Origin: Takakia lepidozioides
Taxonomy: Eukaryota; Streptophyta; Takakiopsida; Takakiales; Takakiaceae
Length of the DNA stretch: 64,000 nt
NCBI GenBank assembly: GCA_030704615.1
Contig: CM060734.1
Coordinates: 48,004,042 to 48,068,041, forward strand
Direction: 5' to 3'
Within the stretch, counting starts at the first letter, position 1, and the number at the start of each line of letters is the position of its first letter. Below, piece after piece: positions 33,704 through 44,359 of the stretch. The position numbers were made by a program, and so were the translations under genes. A model generated the notes under the pieces. The model had not been told where the DNA came from. It made no database searches and worked only from the letters and a program-made list of their open reading frames with translations.

Positions 33704-34709
33704 AAGAGAAAGAAGGCAAATAAGCTGACAGCATCTGGGGTCGATGAAGATGCAGAGCTTGCTGAATTCTTGGCATTTGACTACTAATTTTAGATGAGAG
33801 AAGCCATACACAGGACACTACCATGACATGTCTTAAAACGCTACTACCCCATTTGTAGAAGATTCATTAGCTGAACTGCAATTGATTGGTGTATCTTTTG
33901 TCTTTTGAAGCTTTTGTACAAGCATTCTCTTGTTAATCTTGTTGGAGTGAGATGTTAATTTCTCACATTTCATGCACAAATGGAATTAATGCTAGTTTTC
34001 TCAGCTACTAGTGCTATAGTTGTGACCCTGATGTGAGCTTTAGTGACAGAAAACATGTATCAAGTTATGTATTTTGGTGTTTTGAACATGGATGAACCAA
34101 AACAAACCTCTGCAATGGTCATTTGGTCTTTGTAAATGGTGTCTGTTGACAAGGGTGGACATCATGTCTTCAGCACAAAGCAATGTGTTCACCTACTAAG
34201 AGGGGCCAATATAATATACCTTCCCCCCGCCCTTCATGATGTTGGGCATCAGGAAGGGTGGCTTGGATGGTGTTGGAAGTGTAAATCATGGGTGTCTCTT
34301 GACCTGAAGGGCTACTGCCTTCCAGTAGGAAAAATGGACACCTTTTATGACACCAATTGGTGGATTGAACCGACAACCACTTCGGAGGTGGTCTGTATGA
34401 TTGGTTGTTGGATTTATACAAGAGTGATACAACACCTTGTAACCCATGGAGATCATTTATTTTTATTTTTATTTTTATTTGAAATGGAAAACAACGGGGA
34501 GTGACCACTCAAAAATCAGGCCCCTTAACAATAGTGAGAGGAGAAAATAACGTAACCTTGCCATGAGGCAGCAAGCAAGGGAAGGGGGAGAACACTATAC
34601 CGCACCCGTCAAGTTAGCAGGATTTGAACCTAGAACCAATATGCTACATGTTGGATGATTACTCAAAAACTACACATTTCTCCCCATACAAAACTGTCCA
34701 GAAAACCTC
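33704..34709. other. gap with SINE and AT-rich simple repeat
   Basis: No gene seen. Holds CFAP100 3' flank, a SINE copy (about 34284-34420), a short ATTTTT repeat near 34456-34482, and a tRNA-like stretch around 34610-34660 (GGTTCAAATCC on the minus strand). Confidence 0.4.
34284..34420 (-). repeat. tRNA-derived SINE copy
   Basis: Shares GTGTCTCTTGACCTGAAGGG, CTACTGCCTTCCAG and the GGTGGATTGAACC region with the copy at 36775-36955. Diverged. Confidence 0.5.
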
Positions 34710-36260
34710 TCAAAGTCCATAAGGCCATAGAATTGCATGAGTGGGAGAGTCCAATGGATGTTCTATTAGCATCCACGATTCTTCTACAATGTCAAATGCC
34801 AGTATTTCTGATTTGGGGTCCATGAAGACTACGTATAGATCACCCCAAAATTTTGCATACCAACCTTTAGAAGTTGCAAAGAAGTCGTGCAATAGTTTAT
34901 CCGGAATTTTGGGTATTGCTTCCATTCTCCAATGGAGACATTCAATTCCCATAAAACATGGTTCCCATAAACATGGTGAACTCGGCCCCCAAACGCCGCC
35001 CCCAATACTCCTAGCTACCAACTTGCGGCCCCGGCTTTCCATGAACAAGCACACATATTTTTGCTTGAAGTCATCCGGCATATGTGTCTTAAACTCCGTC
35101 CAAACTTCGGTGCCAATATCATAAGCAAATTGGTGGCGGGCCGTATTGGTTCAATGGAACGTGTATATCTTCGTCGTATCTTGGTAGCGTCCCTTCAATA
35201 TTTTGGGCCAATGAAACTGGGTTTTCTTTCCAATGGTTGTTCATGCTAGGTTTTTTTGGTTTGATTCATACTTGGGCAAGTTTTCATGGATTGGCAGGAG
35301 GGAAGTCTCGCATATTCTACAGTAGGGCTTGGACAAACTGGTGGAATCACAAGGACGTGACATGGCAGAATTAAAATTACAGATGCAGAGTATGATTGAG
35401 TACCAGAAAGCCATTTGTGACCAGATTGGGGATTAATCTACCAGGCGCAGGACTAGTGACATCTACGATGGATACGTCTGCTGTGACAGTATCAAAATGT
35501 TTGGTCCAACTCCATCGTAAGTCACATCATTGGTCATGACATACATAACGTTGCCACATTTAGCAGTGCCTGCTATATAGGATGGCTCAGTTAGCGGCAT
35601 GTTTCCTGCCTCATTCCACGAGTTGGAGATGGAGTTGTAGACCAAAGTTCTATGCATGCGAACCTCTACCTCTTCAGTATCATACCTTGTTACAATTGTA
35701 ACCCTAATAAGGATGTACCCTCCAGTTCTGCTATCCATCACCAGTTTACTAAGAAATCTCTCCTCGTCGTAAAGTGGAGGCACTTCAAGCAAGCGTCTGC
35801 AACACTTTTGAGATTGGATTGAACACGATGATGTGCGAATCCTCTAAGCGACATGAACTCAGTGCCATGGAAAACAACCCTCCGTCTATAGATAAATAAT
35901 AGTAAGCCGGTGAAGGATAGGAACCTGCTGTTGACATATTTGTTGAGATGCAACTAGGCAAGTGAGATCTAAGGAATGCGGGGTCCATCTATTGCAACTT
36001 GGACATCCCCCTTGCAGATGATGATGGATACAATAACTTTAAAAATCCCATGTTCTGCGGGGAAATGTACCCATTGTCCGAGGGAAAGACAAAGAATGGC
36101 TCTATTTGATCGACACCGACTTGGTGGCGGAGATGCATAAAACCTTGAGTTGTTGGTAGAGATCGCTGGCGCTTGCACACCATCTATAAGCGGCAAAAGT
36201 TTGTGCAAGATAAGCGTGCCAATACTCTGTCCAGTAAGTCGCACGATAGCCTACTCCACA
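34710..36260 (-). pseudogene. F-box/kelch-like protein gene, decayed
   Basis: Minus-strand frames read in order: 35969-36244, 35785-35988 (ALSSCRLEDSHIIVFNPISK), 35463-35792 (RTLVYNSISNSWNEAGNMPL; KCGNVMYVMTND) and 34710-35081 (MPDDFKQKYVCLFMESRGRK; SEILAFDIVEESW). The 'VYNSxSNSW' and 'FDIVEESW' phrases and the MP-DDF-QK segment are typical of the C-terminal domain of plant F-box/kelch proteins. The F-box itself is not clear. Frameshifts separate the pieces, and an unrelated stretch (about 35090-35460, with a plus-strand coiled-coil-like piece AELKLQMQSMIEYQK) interrupts it. Likely pseudogene. Confidence 0.5.
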
Positions 36261-36774
36261 CCTCAGTGTCCATACCCGTTGGTGGATCAGAAGAGAGAGC
36301 CAAGTAGCCACAATCCTTGGGTAGAGGTACCTTCTCGGCCTGCTGTCATGAAGCTCTGTTCTACTCCAGACTTTGCTTTGTCCGGTGGCCACAACTGTCA
36401 TGTGCCACCACGAACTCGCAATGTGTGAAGGAAGGAAGTGGGAGTCTGGAGACCTGCGTGCTTGTATGTACATATGCAAGGATACAACAAGACCCAAGTT
36501 TGGGTTTTGCATAAACAACACTTGGTCGTTTACTAAATTCGCTACAGCCTTTAACTTTAGGAACTTGCGTGACGCTCACGAGGCTGCTCGACAGGTAACT
36601 TACTGTCAATCAAACTCTGAACGGCGTCGTGGCGATGCATCGACTGCAACCCTAGTACTCATCAAATTGCATCTAGGAAATGCAGACATCGATGGAGGAT
36701 GGCTGCAGCAGCAACTTCTTGTAGATCTACTGGACCTGATTCAGGACGAGCAGCGGGCCTTGCGTAGTAAAAAT

Positions 36775-36955
36775 ATGATGCATCCCGAAGGGAGCTTAAA
36801 TTATGGTGTCTCTTCACCACAAGGGCTACTAGGGCTACTGCCTTCCAGCTAAAAGGTGGACACCTTCATGACACACCAGACCATGGTTTGAACCCACAAC
36901 CATATCCAACGTGGTATGTGCCCATTACCACTGGGCTACATGCTGGTTATCGAGT
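36775..36955 (-). repeat. tRNA-derived SINE, best copy
   Basis: On the minus strand the head has an A-box-like TAGCCCAGTGG (near 36935) and a B-box-like GGTTCAAACC (near 36890). The tail is shared with 34284-34420 and 8476-8550 and ends TTAAGCTCCCTTCGGGATGC. Pol III-type SINE by structure. Confidence 0.65.
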
Positions 36956-37084
36956 GCAGATATCAATAGCACTAGGACTTGAAATAATTCGTATTCACTT
37001 CCATCTTCAAGCTTTGGAGAAGAATTAGGACAGCACTCTGATTTCCATCCACTGTCACCAGACACTAGCATCTTTCCAAGAAAA

Positions 37085-37150
37085 CATCCTATCACCACAA
37101 GAACAAATCCCCTCTTCAAAGTGGTGGAAAGCAGGATCTGAGATTGTAGT
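37085..37150 (-). pseudogene. DYW-domain 3' fragment
   Basis: Reads AFHHFEEGICSCGD on the minus strand, matching the end of the DYW domain in the intact gene ([16 protein letters not shown]). The surrounding DNA also matches the 3' end of that gene. Only a scrap remains. Confidence 0.7.
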
Positions 37151-37379
37151 GCACCCTGCATTAGAGTATCCATATTTATTTTCTGAAGCACTAAGTATAT
37201 CATGAGGAGCCTCCGGTGGTCCAGTGGTCTCTCTTTTATTTCTCCTTCCCAAGTTTGGTCTGTCTGGTTTCTCTACGCACTTCATAGTTGCCAGTATCAC
37301 AGTCCAGTGCTGGAATCACCATTACATTGTCCATACAGACTCTACATTGCAGACTGCATTCTTGCAATACATTCTCAGA

Positions 37380-37622
37380 TCAGTTGCACTCCATCAGTTT
37401 GATAATGTTGTCGTGATCGTTCATCTCTTGCAAAAACATCACCTCCCGAAATGTTCTTTGCGCATCAGTGGAATTTTGAAAGGCATCAAAGATTTTTTTG
37501 AGAGCCACGACGTCATTAGATCGCCTCTCAACCACCTTCCACACAATTCCATACGCCCCTTTGCCGAGTTTCTGACCCACATGATACTTGCGCAGAACAT
37601 GTTTGTCTATATCCTCACTCAT
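37380..37622 (-). pseudogene. MAPK15/ERK7-type kinase N-terminal exon, isolated
   Basis: ATG at 37622-37620 opens MSEDIDKHVLRKYHVGQKLG, then GKGAYGIVWK (Gly-rich loop), VVALKKI (ATP-binding Lys) and FDAFQNSTDAQRTFREVMFL. That is the unmistakable N-terminus of the ERK7/ERK8 (MAPK15) family, a MAP kinase linked to cilium formation in animals and algae. After NIIKLM the similarity stops and no further kinase exons follow on the minus strand before other genes begin. It appears to be a captured or truncated fragment, not a working gene. Confidence 0.8.
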
Positions 37623-37861
37623 GATGCCCCCTTTCCAACAAGGGAAAAAGATGCAGCCGTCCAAGGCTTTTCACTGCAGAATATAATACACAGCAGGCGC
37701 CAATGACAGAATTTGTGTAGCAATAAATTATGTACCTAGAAGTAATGGTTGTTGCTATGATTGAGGCAGAACAAGTAACTGCCACCTTTATCGCTTCATT
37801 AATCTCTGGATTCCCCGCTGATAGAGTAGAATAATTACCTCACATTTCTGTATCAGACTCT

Positions 37862-37905
37862 TGTGGCACCAGCTCTCTCTACAACTGAGCTAACCAAAAG
37901 CAAAG
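37862..37905 (-). repeat. tRNA-like SINE head or tRNA relic
   Basis: GGTTAGCTCAGTTGTAGAG on the minus strand resembles a tRNA D-arm/A-box. No convincing acceptor stem or B-box was found, so it is not a functional tRNA gene. Confidence 0.4.
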
Positions 37906-38247
37906 AAAACAATATTCTCAGCTAGAGGCTTTGTTATTGAAAATTCCCACCAGTGAATGGGATCCAGATGAATTTTCCAGTCCCGCTAAAAGTGTTAACC
38001 ATCAATCACCCTCTTTCATGCATTACCATTGCTGCCGTATCATGTTCACAGCAGCACTGTTGGCGCAGTTGTTAGATTACCTAAGATAGTGACAGGTACT
38101 TTTTCCTTGTTTTAAGATGCATGGGGACGCACCAAATTGCTTGCCTGTGGAATACCGCAGCGGAGCAGCATCATGGACAGGGGATGGTGTCATAGAGAGG
38201 GGTCGAATTGTGTTCTGGACAGCCGAATTTTTCCGTGTCAGGCAGCC

Positions 38248-38520
38248 CTAGGCAGGCTTGGCAAGGAGCCAGCGGAGGATTGGGCTCACATCCTCAGTAA
38301 ACTTTATCATGAGGAAGAAGATAAGTCTGTAGCCAACGACCATGCCAAAGACAACTGCCAAATCTTCCCACTTGCTTCGATTGGTATCGATCTGATAGAG
38401 CATACATATGGAAGCCTATGTAAGACATACGGTAGCGCCAGACGGCCTTAGGCAGATATTTGGGAAGTCGGGAAAATCCCGCCACCAGCATATATATACC
38501 CTGAGCCACAAACAGGGTAA
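38248..38520 (-). pseudogene. C-terminal piece of an ABCG (white-brown) transporter
   Basis: Minus strand reads FVAQGIYMLVAGFSRLPKYL, PKAVWRYRMSYIGFHMYAL, then in another frame (after about 38396) YQIDTNRSKWEDLAVVFGMV, GYRLIFFLMIKFTEDVSP and ILRWLLAKPA with a stop at 38250-38248. This is the last transmembrane region and tail of plant ABCG half-transporters (ABCG11/12 group, cuticular lipid export). About 35 residues between MYAL and YQID are missing and the frame shifts there. No ATP-binding cassette is nearby, so it is a fragment. Confidence 0.75.
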
Positions 38521-38599
38521 CATTATGCAATGACGAATCTCTCTCAAACACTCCCTCTACTTTATGCTGTCTACAACATGAATAACTGTGCCCAGGGCT

Positions 38600-38960
38600 G
38601 CCAGGCTCGCACACACATTGCAAATGCACAAGAACGTGATGTGATTTGGCTTCACCCCTTTCCTGCATCATTTGCTCATAGGTCTCCATAACCTCCATCC
38701 CACACCCATGCTACCGTCATGGCACTCCAAGACACCACATTTCGTTTAGCCATATTGTCGAACACTCCCTTCGCGTCTTCAATGCACCCACATTTGGCAT
38801 ACATATCCACCAGGGCACTGTTCGGAATGACATCTGGTACAATTCCAGCTTTGACAATGTTACTATGAACCTCTCTGCCCTTCTCCAGGGCTACGAGGCT
38901 TGCACACACGTTGCAAACACCAACACACGTGATGTGGTCAGGGGCATGTGCTCTGTCCTC
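38600..38960 (-). pseudogene. PPR repeat fragment
   Basis: Reads ITCVGVCNVCASLVALEKGR, EVHSNIVKAGIVPDVIPNSA, LVDMYAKCGCIEDAKGVF, NVVSWSAM and, after a frameshift, MEVMETYEQMMQERGEAKSH. The last frame runs on without a stop into the ABCG fragment (38294-38698). Confidence 0.8.
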
Positions 38961-38982
38961 TCTCTCACAACAGAGGAGGTAC

Positions 38983-39124
38983 CTTCTCAACTTGCTGCCT
39001 ACTAAGGTCAACCAGGAGCTGCTCCATAGCCTTGCAATTTGCCATGAAGCTCTCGTCCTTGATATCAACACTGTCTTTCAGTACATTTAAACCCTGATCC
39101 AAACTCATAAACTTCTCCGGCCAC
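38983..39124 (-). pseudogene. isolated exon resembling methylcrotonyl-CoA carboxylase beta subunit
   Basis: Bounded by an AG acceptor (TTTCAG) and a GT donor (GAGAAG|GTACCT) on the minus strand, the stretch reads LNVLKDSVDIKDESFMANCK then AMEQLLVDLSRQQVEKV. This resembles the N-terminal part of plant MCCB (mitochondrial leucine breakdown), where a 'LPDGVD...F..N..AM' segment occurs. It directly abuts PPR-derived sequence on both sides, so it looks like a captured exon with bits of its introns. Identification is from memory of the family. Confidence 0.45.
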
Positions 39125-39189
39125 CTGAAATTAAGGAATCAATTGAAGGAAGTGACAGTCTAAGAATGTACTCACCAAACAGCATTGCA

Positions 39190-40140
39190 CTGCTGATGAA
39201 GCTGCGTAAGGCCTCCTTGTCTGCAGCCAAAGTGCTTTACTGTCGGAGTGATACCATGATCTTGACTCAGGGAATCAAAGTAGCGTCTTCCTTCATTCAG
39301 TAGGCCAGTGTGGCTGCATGCAGACATAACACATATAAAGACTGTCCAGCTTCAAGCCATTCTTTTGCATTCCTTCAAATAGTTGCAGGACCTCCCTATG
39401 ACAACATGCTGGGCATATCCTGTGATCATCGCATTCCACATCTGGCATACATGTCCATGAGGATATTGTTCAGAACCACATCTAGTACAATTCCAGCTTT
39501 GGCGATGCAACCATGCCCTTTTCCAGGGCTGTCAGGCTTGCATACGCACTGCAAACGCACACAAACGTGATGTGGTCGGGCTTCACCCCTTTGCACATCA
39601 TTTGCTCATAGGTCTCCAAGGCCTCCATCATGCGCCCCTGTCGTGCATACCCTGCAAGCATGGCGTTCCACGACACCACATCTCGTTCAGCCATACTGTG
39701 GAAAACTCCCTCCACATCCTCAATGCTCCCACATTTGGCATACATGTCCACCAGGATATGTGTGAATCCACTTTGGATAATGTGAGTGTTCACCTCCTTT
39801 CCAGCTTCAAAACCTTCCATCTTGATGCACTTAAGCAAGAGACAGACATACGTATCTGAATCTGCCGAAATGCCTCCTTGGTTTAGAGTCTGTAGAGCCT
39901 CTGTCAGTCTGCCTGCCGCACAAAGTATCTTCACATGCCTAGAAGTGCCAGAAGAAGCATTGTGGACTCCCTCTCTTGATCCTCTTTCAGAAGTTGTGGT
40001 CATAGTTTAGGTGCCTGATTCTATGAACTGTGCCGCTGCAGCTACTGCCTTTAGTTGGCCATCTACCCATGCAGGTTTATTGTAGCTATTGATCCACATG
40101 GAATCATAGGTCATCTGGAGCTTGAAGTCCGTCCTTCTTG
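39190..40140 (-). pseudogene. N-terminal and middle PPR gene pieces, rearranged
   Basis: From 40137 leftward: a leader like that of the intact gene (WINSYNKPAWVDGQL), then MTTTSERGSREGVHNASSGT and PPR text to 39482 (LVDMYAKCGSIEDVEGVFHS; VVSWNAMLAGYARQG). It breaks, then continues with REVLQLFEGMQK and YYFDSLSQDHGITP (39190-39420), pieces that in the intact gene lie several blocks further on. Internal blocks are missing and frames shift. A near-copy of the leader region lies just upstream at about 40257-40340, a local duplication. Confidence 0.8.
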
Positions 40141-40439
40141 GATGAAACTGTCCACCCACACACTATCCCTGCTCCTTCAGCTATCCATGCCTCTACACAA
40201 ATCATACATACATCCTTGCATTGCTGCTATCAGCTGACAATGACAGCCTAGATCTGCTGCCTTTAGTTGACCATCTACCCATGCAGGTTTCTTGTACCTA
40301 TCCTTCCACAGGGAATCATAGGTAATCTGCCGTCATATACCCATCACAGGTCCAATCCAAACAGCAGCCCTAACAACCACTTTTGGCAAGACCAGACATT
40401 TCAAAGACTGCGCTACATAATAAACTTACACATATACCA

Positions 40440-40527
40440 CTGTCGTGCGCATACGTATCGCTACACAACTACATCGCTGTCCAAACTACACCACACATAT
40501 ATGCACAATAAATTAGTCTGCCACAAT
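40440..40527 (-). repeat. 88-bp direct repeat, partial LTR edge
   Basis: Starts CTGTCGTGCGCATACGTATC and ends CCACAAT on the plus strand; repeated at 40886-40973 with only a couple of differences. Interpreted as a second copy of the outer end of the methyltransferase element's LTR. Confidence 0.6.
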
Positions 40528-40985
40528 AGTGATTGAAAGAACTAACCTCACATGTCTGATAACAAAGAAACACAAAACACAACACAATCACTCGTTAAAC
40601 TAAGAGTCGAGCCAGGGGCACCCCAAGCTATGGGGACTCCACCCCACAACGTCATATTCTCCCTTCATAAACACACTCAGATTCTAAGCAGTGAAGGAGC
40701 TCGGTCGTGCAGGCTCAACTCGAGAGAAATGAGCCGCACGACTGACGCTCTCGTGAAGATAAGATGGTTCATGTGTCAAGCTAAACTTGATACCTGACTT
40801 AATACTTGAACTAAATCCAAGTGTTAAATACAAATAACTAGATTTATTCTAGTTAGTTTCACACTGTGTTTATTTAACTTGACAGCTGTCGTGCGCATAC
40901 GTATCGCTACACAACTACATCGCTGTCCAAACTACACCACACATATATGCACAATAAAGTAGTCTTCCACAATCGCCCCCCTAGC
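40528..40985 (-). repeat. inferred 3' LTR start and polypurine tract of methyltransferase gypsy element
   Basis: In element sense the sequence reads CCAGCTAGGGGGGCGATTGT then TGTGGAAGACTACTTTATTG. A G-rich polypurine tract (about 40974-40985) followed by TGTG is what one expects where a 3' LTR begins. The first 88 bases (40973-40886) are repeated at 40440-40527. The far edge of this LTR and any 5' LTR partner were not found. Confidence 0.45.
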
Positions 40986-41226
40986 TGGTGGATAGGTCCT
41001 TCTAACTCCAGATAGCTACAAGATAGCCACAGCCGTACTAAGTCTTCTATCACTGTCCCTATTGTACTCAAACTCTATAGACCAAGAGGCCGGGTACAAG
41101 AGTAGCCCCATCGTTAGTCGCCGTCTTGCAATCTGTGAACTTGAGCCAGGATCTCGTGTGTTCAAGGTCTCCTAGTAGCTTGGCCTTGCATTTCTTGTTA
41201 GCCTCCCATGGTTGTATCCACTCCCA

Positions 41227-42805
41227 CTATCCAATGCAATGCGGACATAACCAATCCCCATCAGGAACCATCTCAAGAGGTGGAGTCAAGCATCCCATAT
41301 GCCAACCTCTAGAGCATCGATCACACACCAGCATGGTGGCTGCCCCTCTAGCAAACCCACACAACATACACCTCAAACTTGCAGGTACCACTGCCAGGTT
41401 TGGGTCAATCCTGCCATCGACATTCGGAAGGTGACATGGCGTGCAATTACGCACATGGTCCTTCCAAGTTATGCCATCCCGACCCTCCAAGATCAAGACG
41501 CCTGAGGGCAATACCTCTCGAACCCTCAAAATAACACGTCCTGTAGTCACATCCAAGGTCGTAGGAGCAGTCTGCTGCAGATAAACATAGTCACCAGGGT
41601 TAAATCTCCGAATCCCAGGACGATAGCCCCCACCACGTATGGTAGCATACCTCAACGTATCACGATGTTGTGCAATGGCAAGGTTCTCGAAAGCCATGGG
41701 CATGACTTTCTTGAACAATCTGCACGCTGATCATATGCACGTGCCCACACGTCCGGATCGTCAAGGTTAAGAACTGTAGCAGCTTTTCTACGAATGGATG
41801 TAGGCAAATCCGGCTCTCGGCCAAAGAGAAGAAAGTATGGTGAGAAAGAGGCAAGTGATGCTTGCTTGCTGAACCTGTAGCCCATGGCTAACCAGGGTAA
41901 CTGAAGGTCCAATCTCCTAGGTGTCCCTTCTGCAAGCCATACTTGCGCAAACCCCTCTTTACTGTCTGAACAACCCTCTCTGCCAAGCCATCGGCCTCAG
42001 GATGATCCCGAGAAGTGGTGCGGTGGTCTACCAAGGCCTGGTCACACAAAGCCTGAAACTCCCCCAAGAACTCTCTCCCTTGGTCCGTGAGTACCTTAGC
42101 TGGAGCACCGAATCGGCTAACTACACAATCCAAGAATGCATACGCAGCTTCCTCACTAGCCTTATCAGGCAATGGAACCAACTCCATCCACTTGGAGAAG
42201 TGCTCCACCATCACCAACACGTACTTGTTGTGGCGCATGGTCAGTGGCAACGGCCCTGCGAAGTCAAGACTCCACCTGTAGCCCAATCCCATGATCGGAA
42301 GAGGGTGCAATTGTGGAGTAGGGGCGTTGAATGAAGCACGCACCCTGTCACACTCCATGCACCTAGCCACAAATTGTTGCACCTCTGTGTGCATACCACG
42401 CCACCAATACTGCCCCTGCAGTAGACTATGAGTGCGTCGCACCCCAAAATGCCCCAACTCCTCATGGGCATGCCGCACTAACCATGCCCGCTGTGTTGGG
42501 TGAGGCACAATCCTCACTCGACCATCCTCCCACACTCGGAGCAGGTGTGTCCTCTCCCACTTGAACCTCTTGGCTCGTTGTAGGATCCGATCCCTCTCCT
42601 TAGCAGTCACAGTGGTTGCCGTGTCTCCAGTGCGGAGGTAGTCCAACACAGCTGAATCCTCACGTATATCTTTGGCGCCACCTTGCTCATTGCTGGCCTC
42701 AGGGTCCTCAGATACTTGATCTACAGTCATCCCTGTTGCAGGTCCAACCTGGCCTTCCGCTGCCAAGATACACAGAAATGCAGATGCATGCCATCCGGGC
42801 ACCAT
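41227..42805 (-). pseudogene. integrase with C-terminal PHD finger (methyltransferase gypsy)
   Basis: 42805-41888 holds the HHCC zinc domain (HEELGHFGVRRTHSLLQGQY; CMECDRV) and the catalytic core with SLDFAGPLP, LTDQGREFLGEF and ADGLAERVVQ (the D, D and E). The frame shifts near 41900 (LQLPWLAMGYRFSKQASLAS continues the core) and again near 41720 (FENLAIAQHRDTLRYA; RRFNPGDYVYLQQ). The tail (41370-41227) is a PHD finger: CMLC, CDRC, GWHMGC and CPHC give the C4HC3 pattern. PHD fingers bind histone H3 tails; many plant chromoviruses carry a chromodomain at this position. It could guide integration to particular chromatin. Confidence 0.85.
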
Positions 42806-42850
42806 CTCCTCGTCCGTCTCACCATGCCACCGAGTTCCAGTGTCATCCTG

Positions 42851-44290
42851 CTAGCTCGTGCATGGATTGCGACTCAACCCATCTGCATCCCGATTGACCA
42901 AACCCGGTCGATGCACAACCTGAAAGTCATACTCTTGAAGGATAAGTGCCCACCGTGCAAGCTTCCCCGTAAGCTTGTCTGACTCCATCAACCACTTGAG
43001 TGGTTGGTGATCCGTGACAAGGGTGAAGAGATTGCCATATAGATAGCACCTGAAATGTGCCACGGCCCACACTGCAGCTAAGCATTCTCCCTCATATGAG
43101 CTATACTTAGACTCTGCAGCATTGTTCGAGCAGCTAGCATAAGCCACTACGAACTCTCTTCCCTCATCATCTACCTGTGTGAGCACCGCTCCAAGCCCCA
43201 GCATGCTCCAATCTGTATGCAGCTGAAAATGACGCCCCCTGATAGGTCGTCTCAAGATGGGCGCCGAGGTCAACCTCGCCTTGAGATCTTGAAAAGCTTG
43301 TTTTTGCTCATCTTCCCACTGCCACTCCTGGTCCACCTTGGTCAGTTTGGTTAGAGCCTTTGCAATGGCACTAAATCCCTTAACAAACCATCTATAATAG
43401 TTTGCTAATCCCATGAAAGCTCGAACTCGGCTCACATCCGTGGGGCGTGGAATCTGTGCAATGGACTCTATTTTAGTCTGTTGTACCCCCAATCCTCGAG
43501 GATATATCATGTGACCCAGATACTCAATTTGGTTGTGGAAAAACTTGCACTTCCCCGGATGCAACTTCAATCCGTACGCCCTCGAGCGCTCAAATACCAC
43601 CTGAAGATGTCTCTCATGCTCCTCCACCGTAGCACTAAAGATGATGATGTCATCTATGTAGCACCGAGCAAACTCCACCCCTGCTAGAATCCTGTCCATG
43701 ACTCTCTGAAACTCTGCAGGAGCGTTCTTAAGCCCAAATGGTAAGAACCGCCACTGGTATAGGCAATCCTTCCCGTGCTCATTGATCCCCCAGAATGTCG
43801 TCTTCTGCTTATCCGCCTCCTTGATCGGCAACTGGTGATATCCGGATCGTAAATCCAAAGTGCTAAAGACCTTGGCATGCCCAATGGCATCAAAGATCTC
43901 CTCTGGTGTCGGCATGGCATACCTATCGGACTTGGTCTGACGATTTACAGGCCGGTAATCACCACTTATACGTCTCTCCGTCCAATTGCCATAGACATCC
44001 TTCTTGGCTGGCATCACTGTGGCTGAAGCATACTCTCCCCCAGATAGCTCCACCAAACTAGCCTCCCAAAGATCCTGAGTTCTCATCTGAATCAAGGACC
44101 TCTCCATGTCACTGTATCTATAGGGTCTCCGAAAGATTGGCGTGTCAGTAGCCAATTCAATGCGAATCTCTTGACCCTTCAGTGCTCCTAAGTCCTTCAA
44201 ACTGAAGGCAAAGCAGTTCATGTAAGCCCTCAAGAACCGCCGTATACGTCGTCTTTCCCCTCCGGTGACTATAGGTCCAACATCAGGCTC
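42851..44290 (-). pseudogene. reverse transcriptase and RNase H (methyltransferase gypsy)
   Basis: The 460-codon frame from 44233 contains RT motifs (RISGDYRPVNRQT; FSTLDLRSGYHQLPI; PFGLKNAPAEFQRVMDRIL; the YIDD active site in CYIDDIIIFS; CKFFHNQIEYLGHMI). RNase H follows (LHTDWSMLGLGAVL; EGECLAAVWAVAHFRCYLYG; TDHQPLKWL; HRPGLVNRDADGLSR). It is intact within itself. TAG at 42853-42851 separates it from integrase in the same frame, and TGA (44293-44291) and TAG (44362-44360) separate it from the methyltransferase. Confidence 0.92.
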
Positions 44291-44359
44291 TCAGTTGTCC
44301 TCCGTGACTGCAACTTTGAGTCCAGCAGGCTTAGAGATAGAAGACGCGTCCCGTGGTTG

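Noticed and set aside
34610-34660. tRNA gene on the minus strand
   Set aside because: Only a B-box-like stretch; no matching 5' half.
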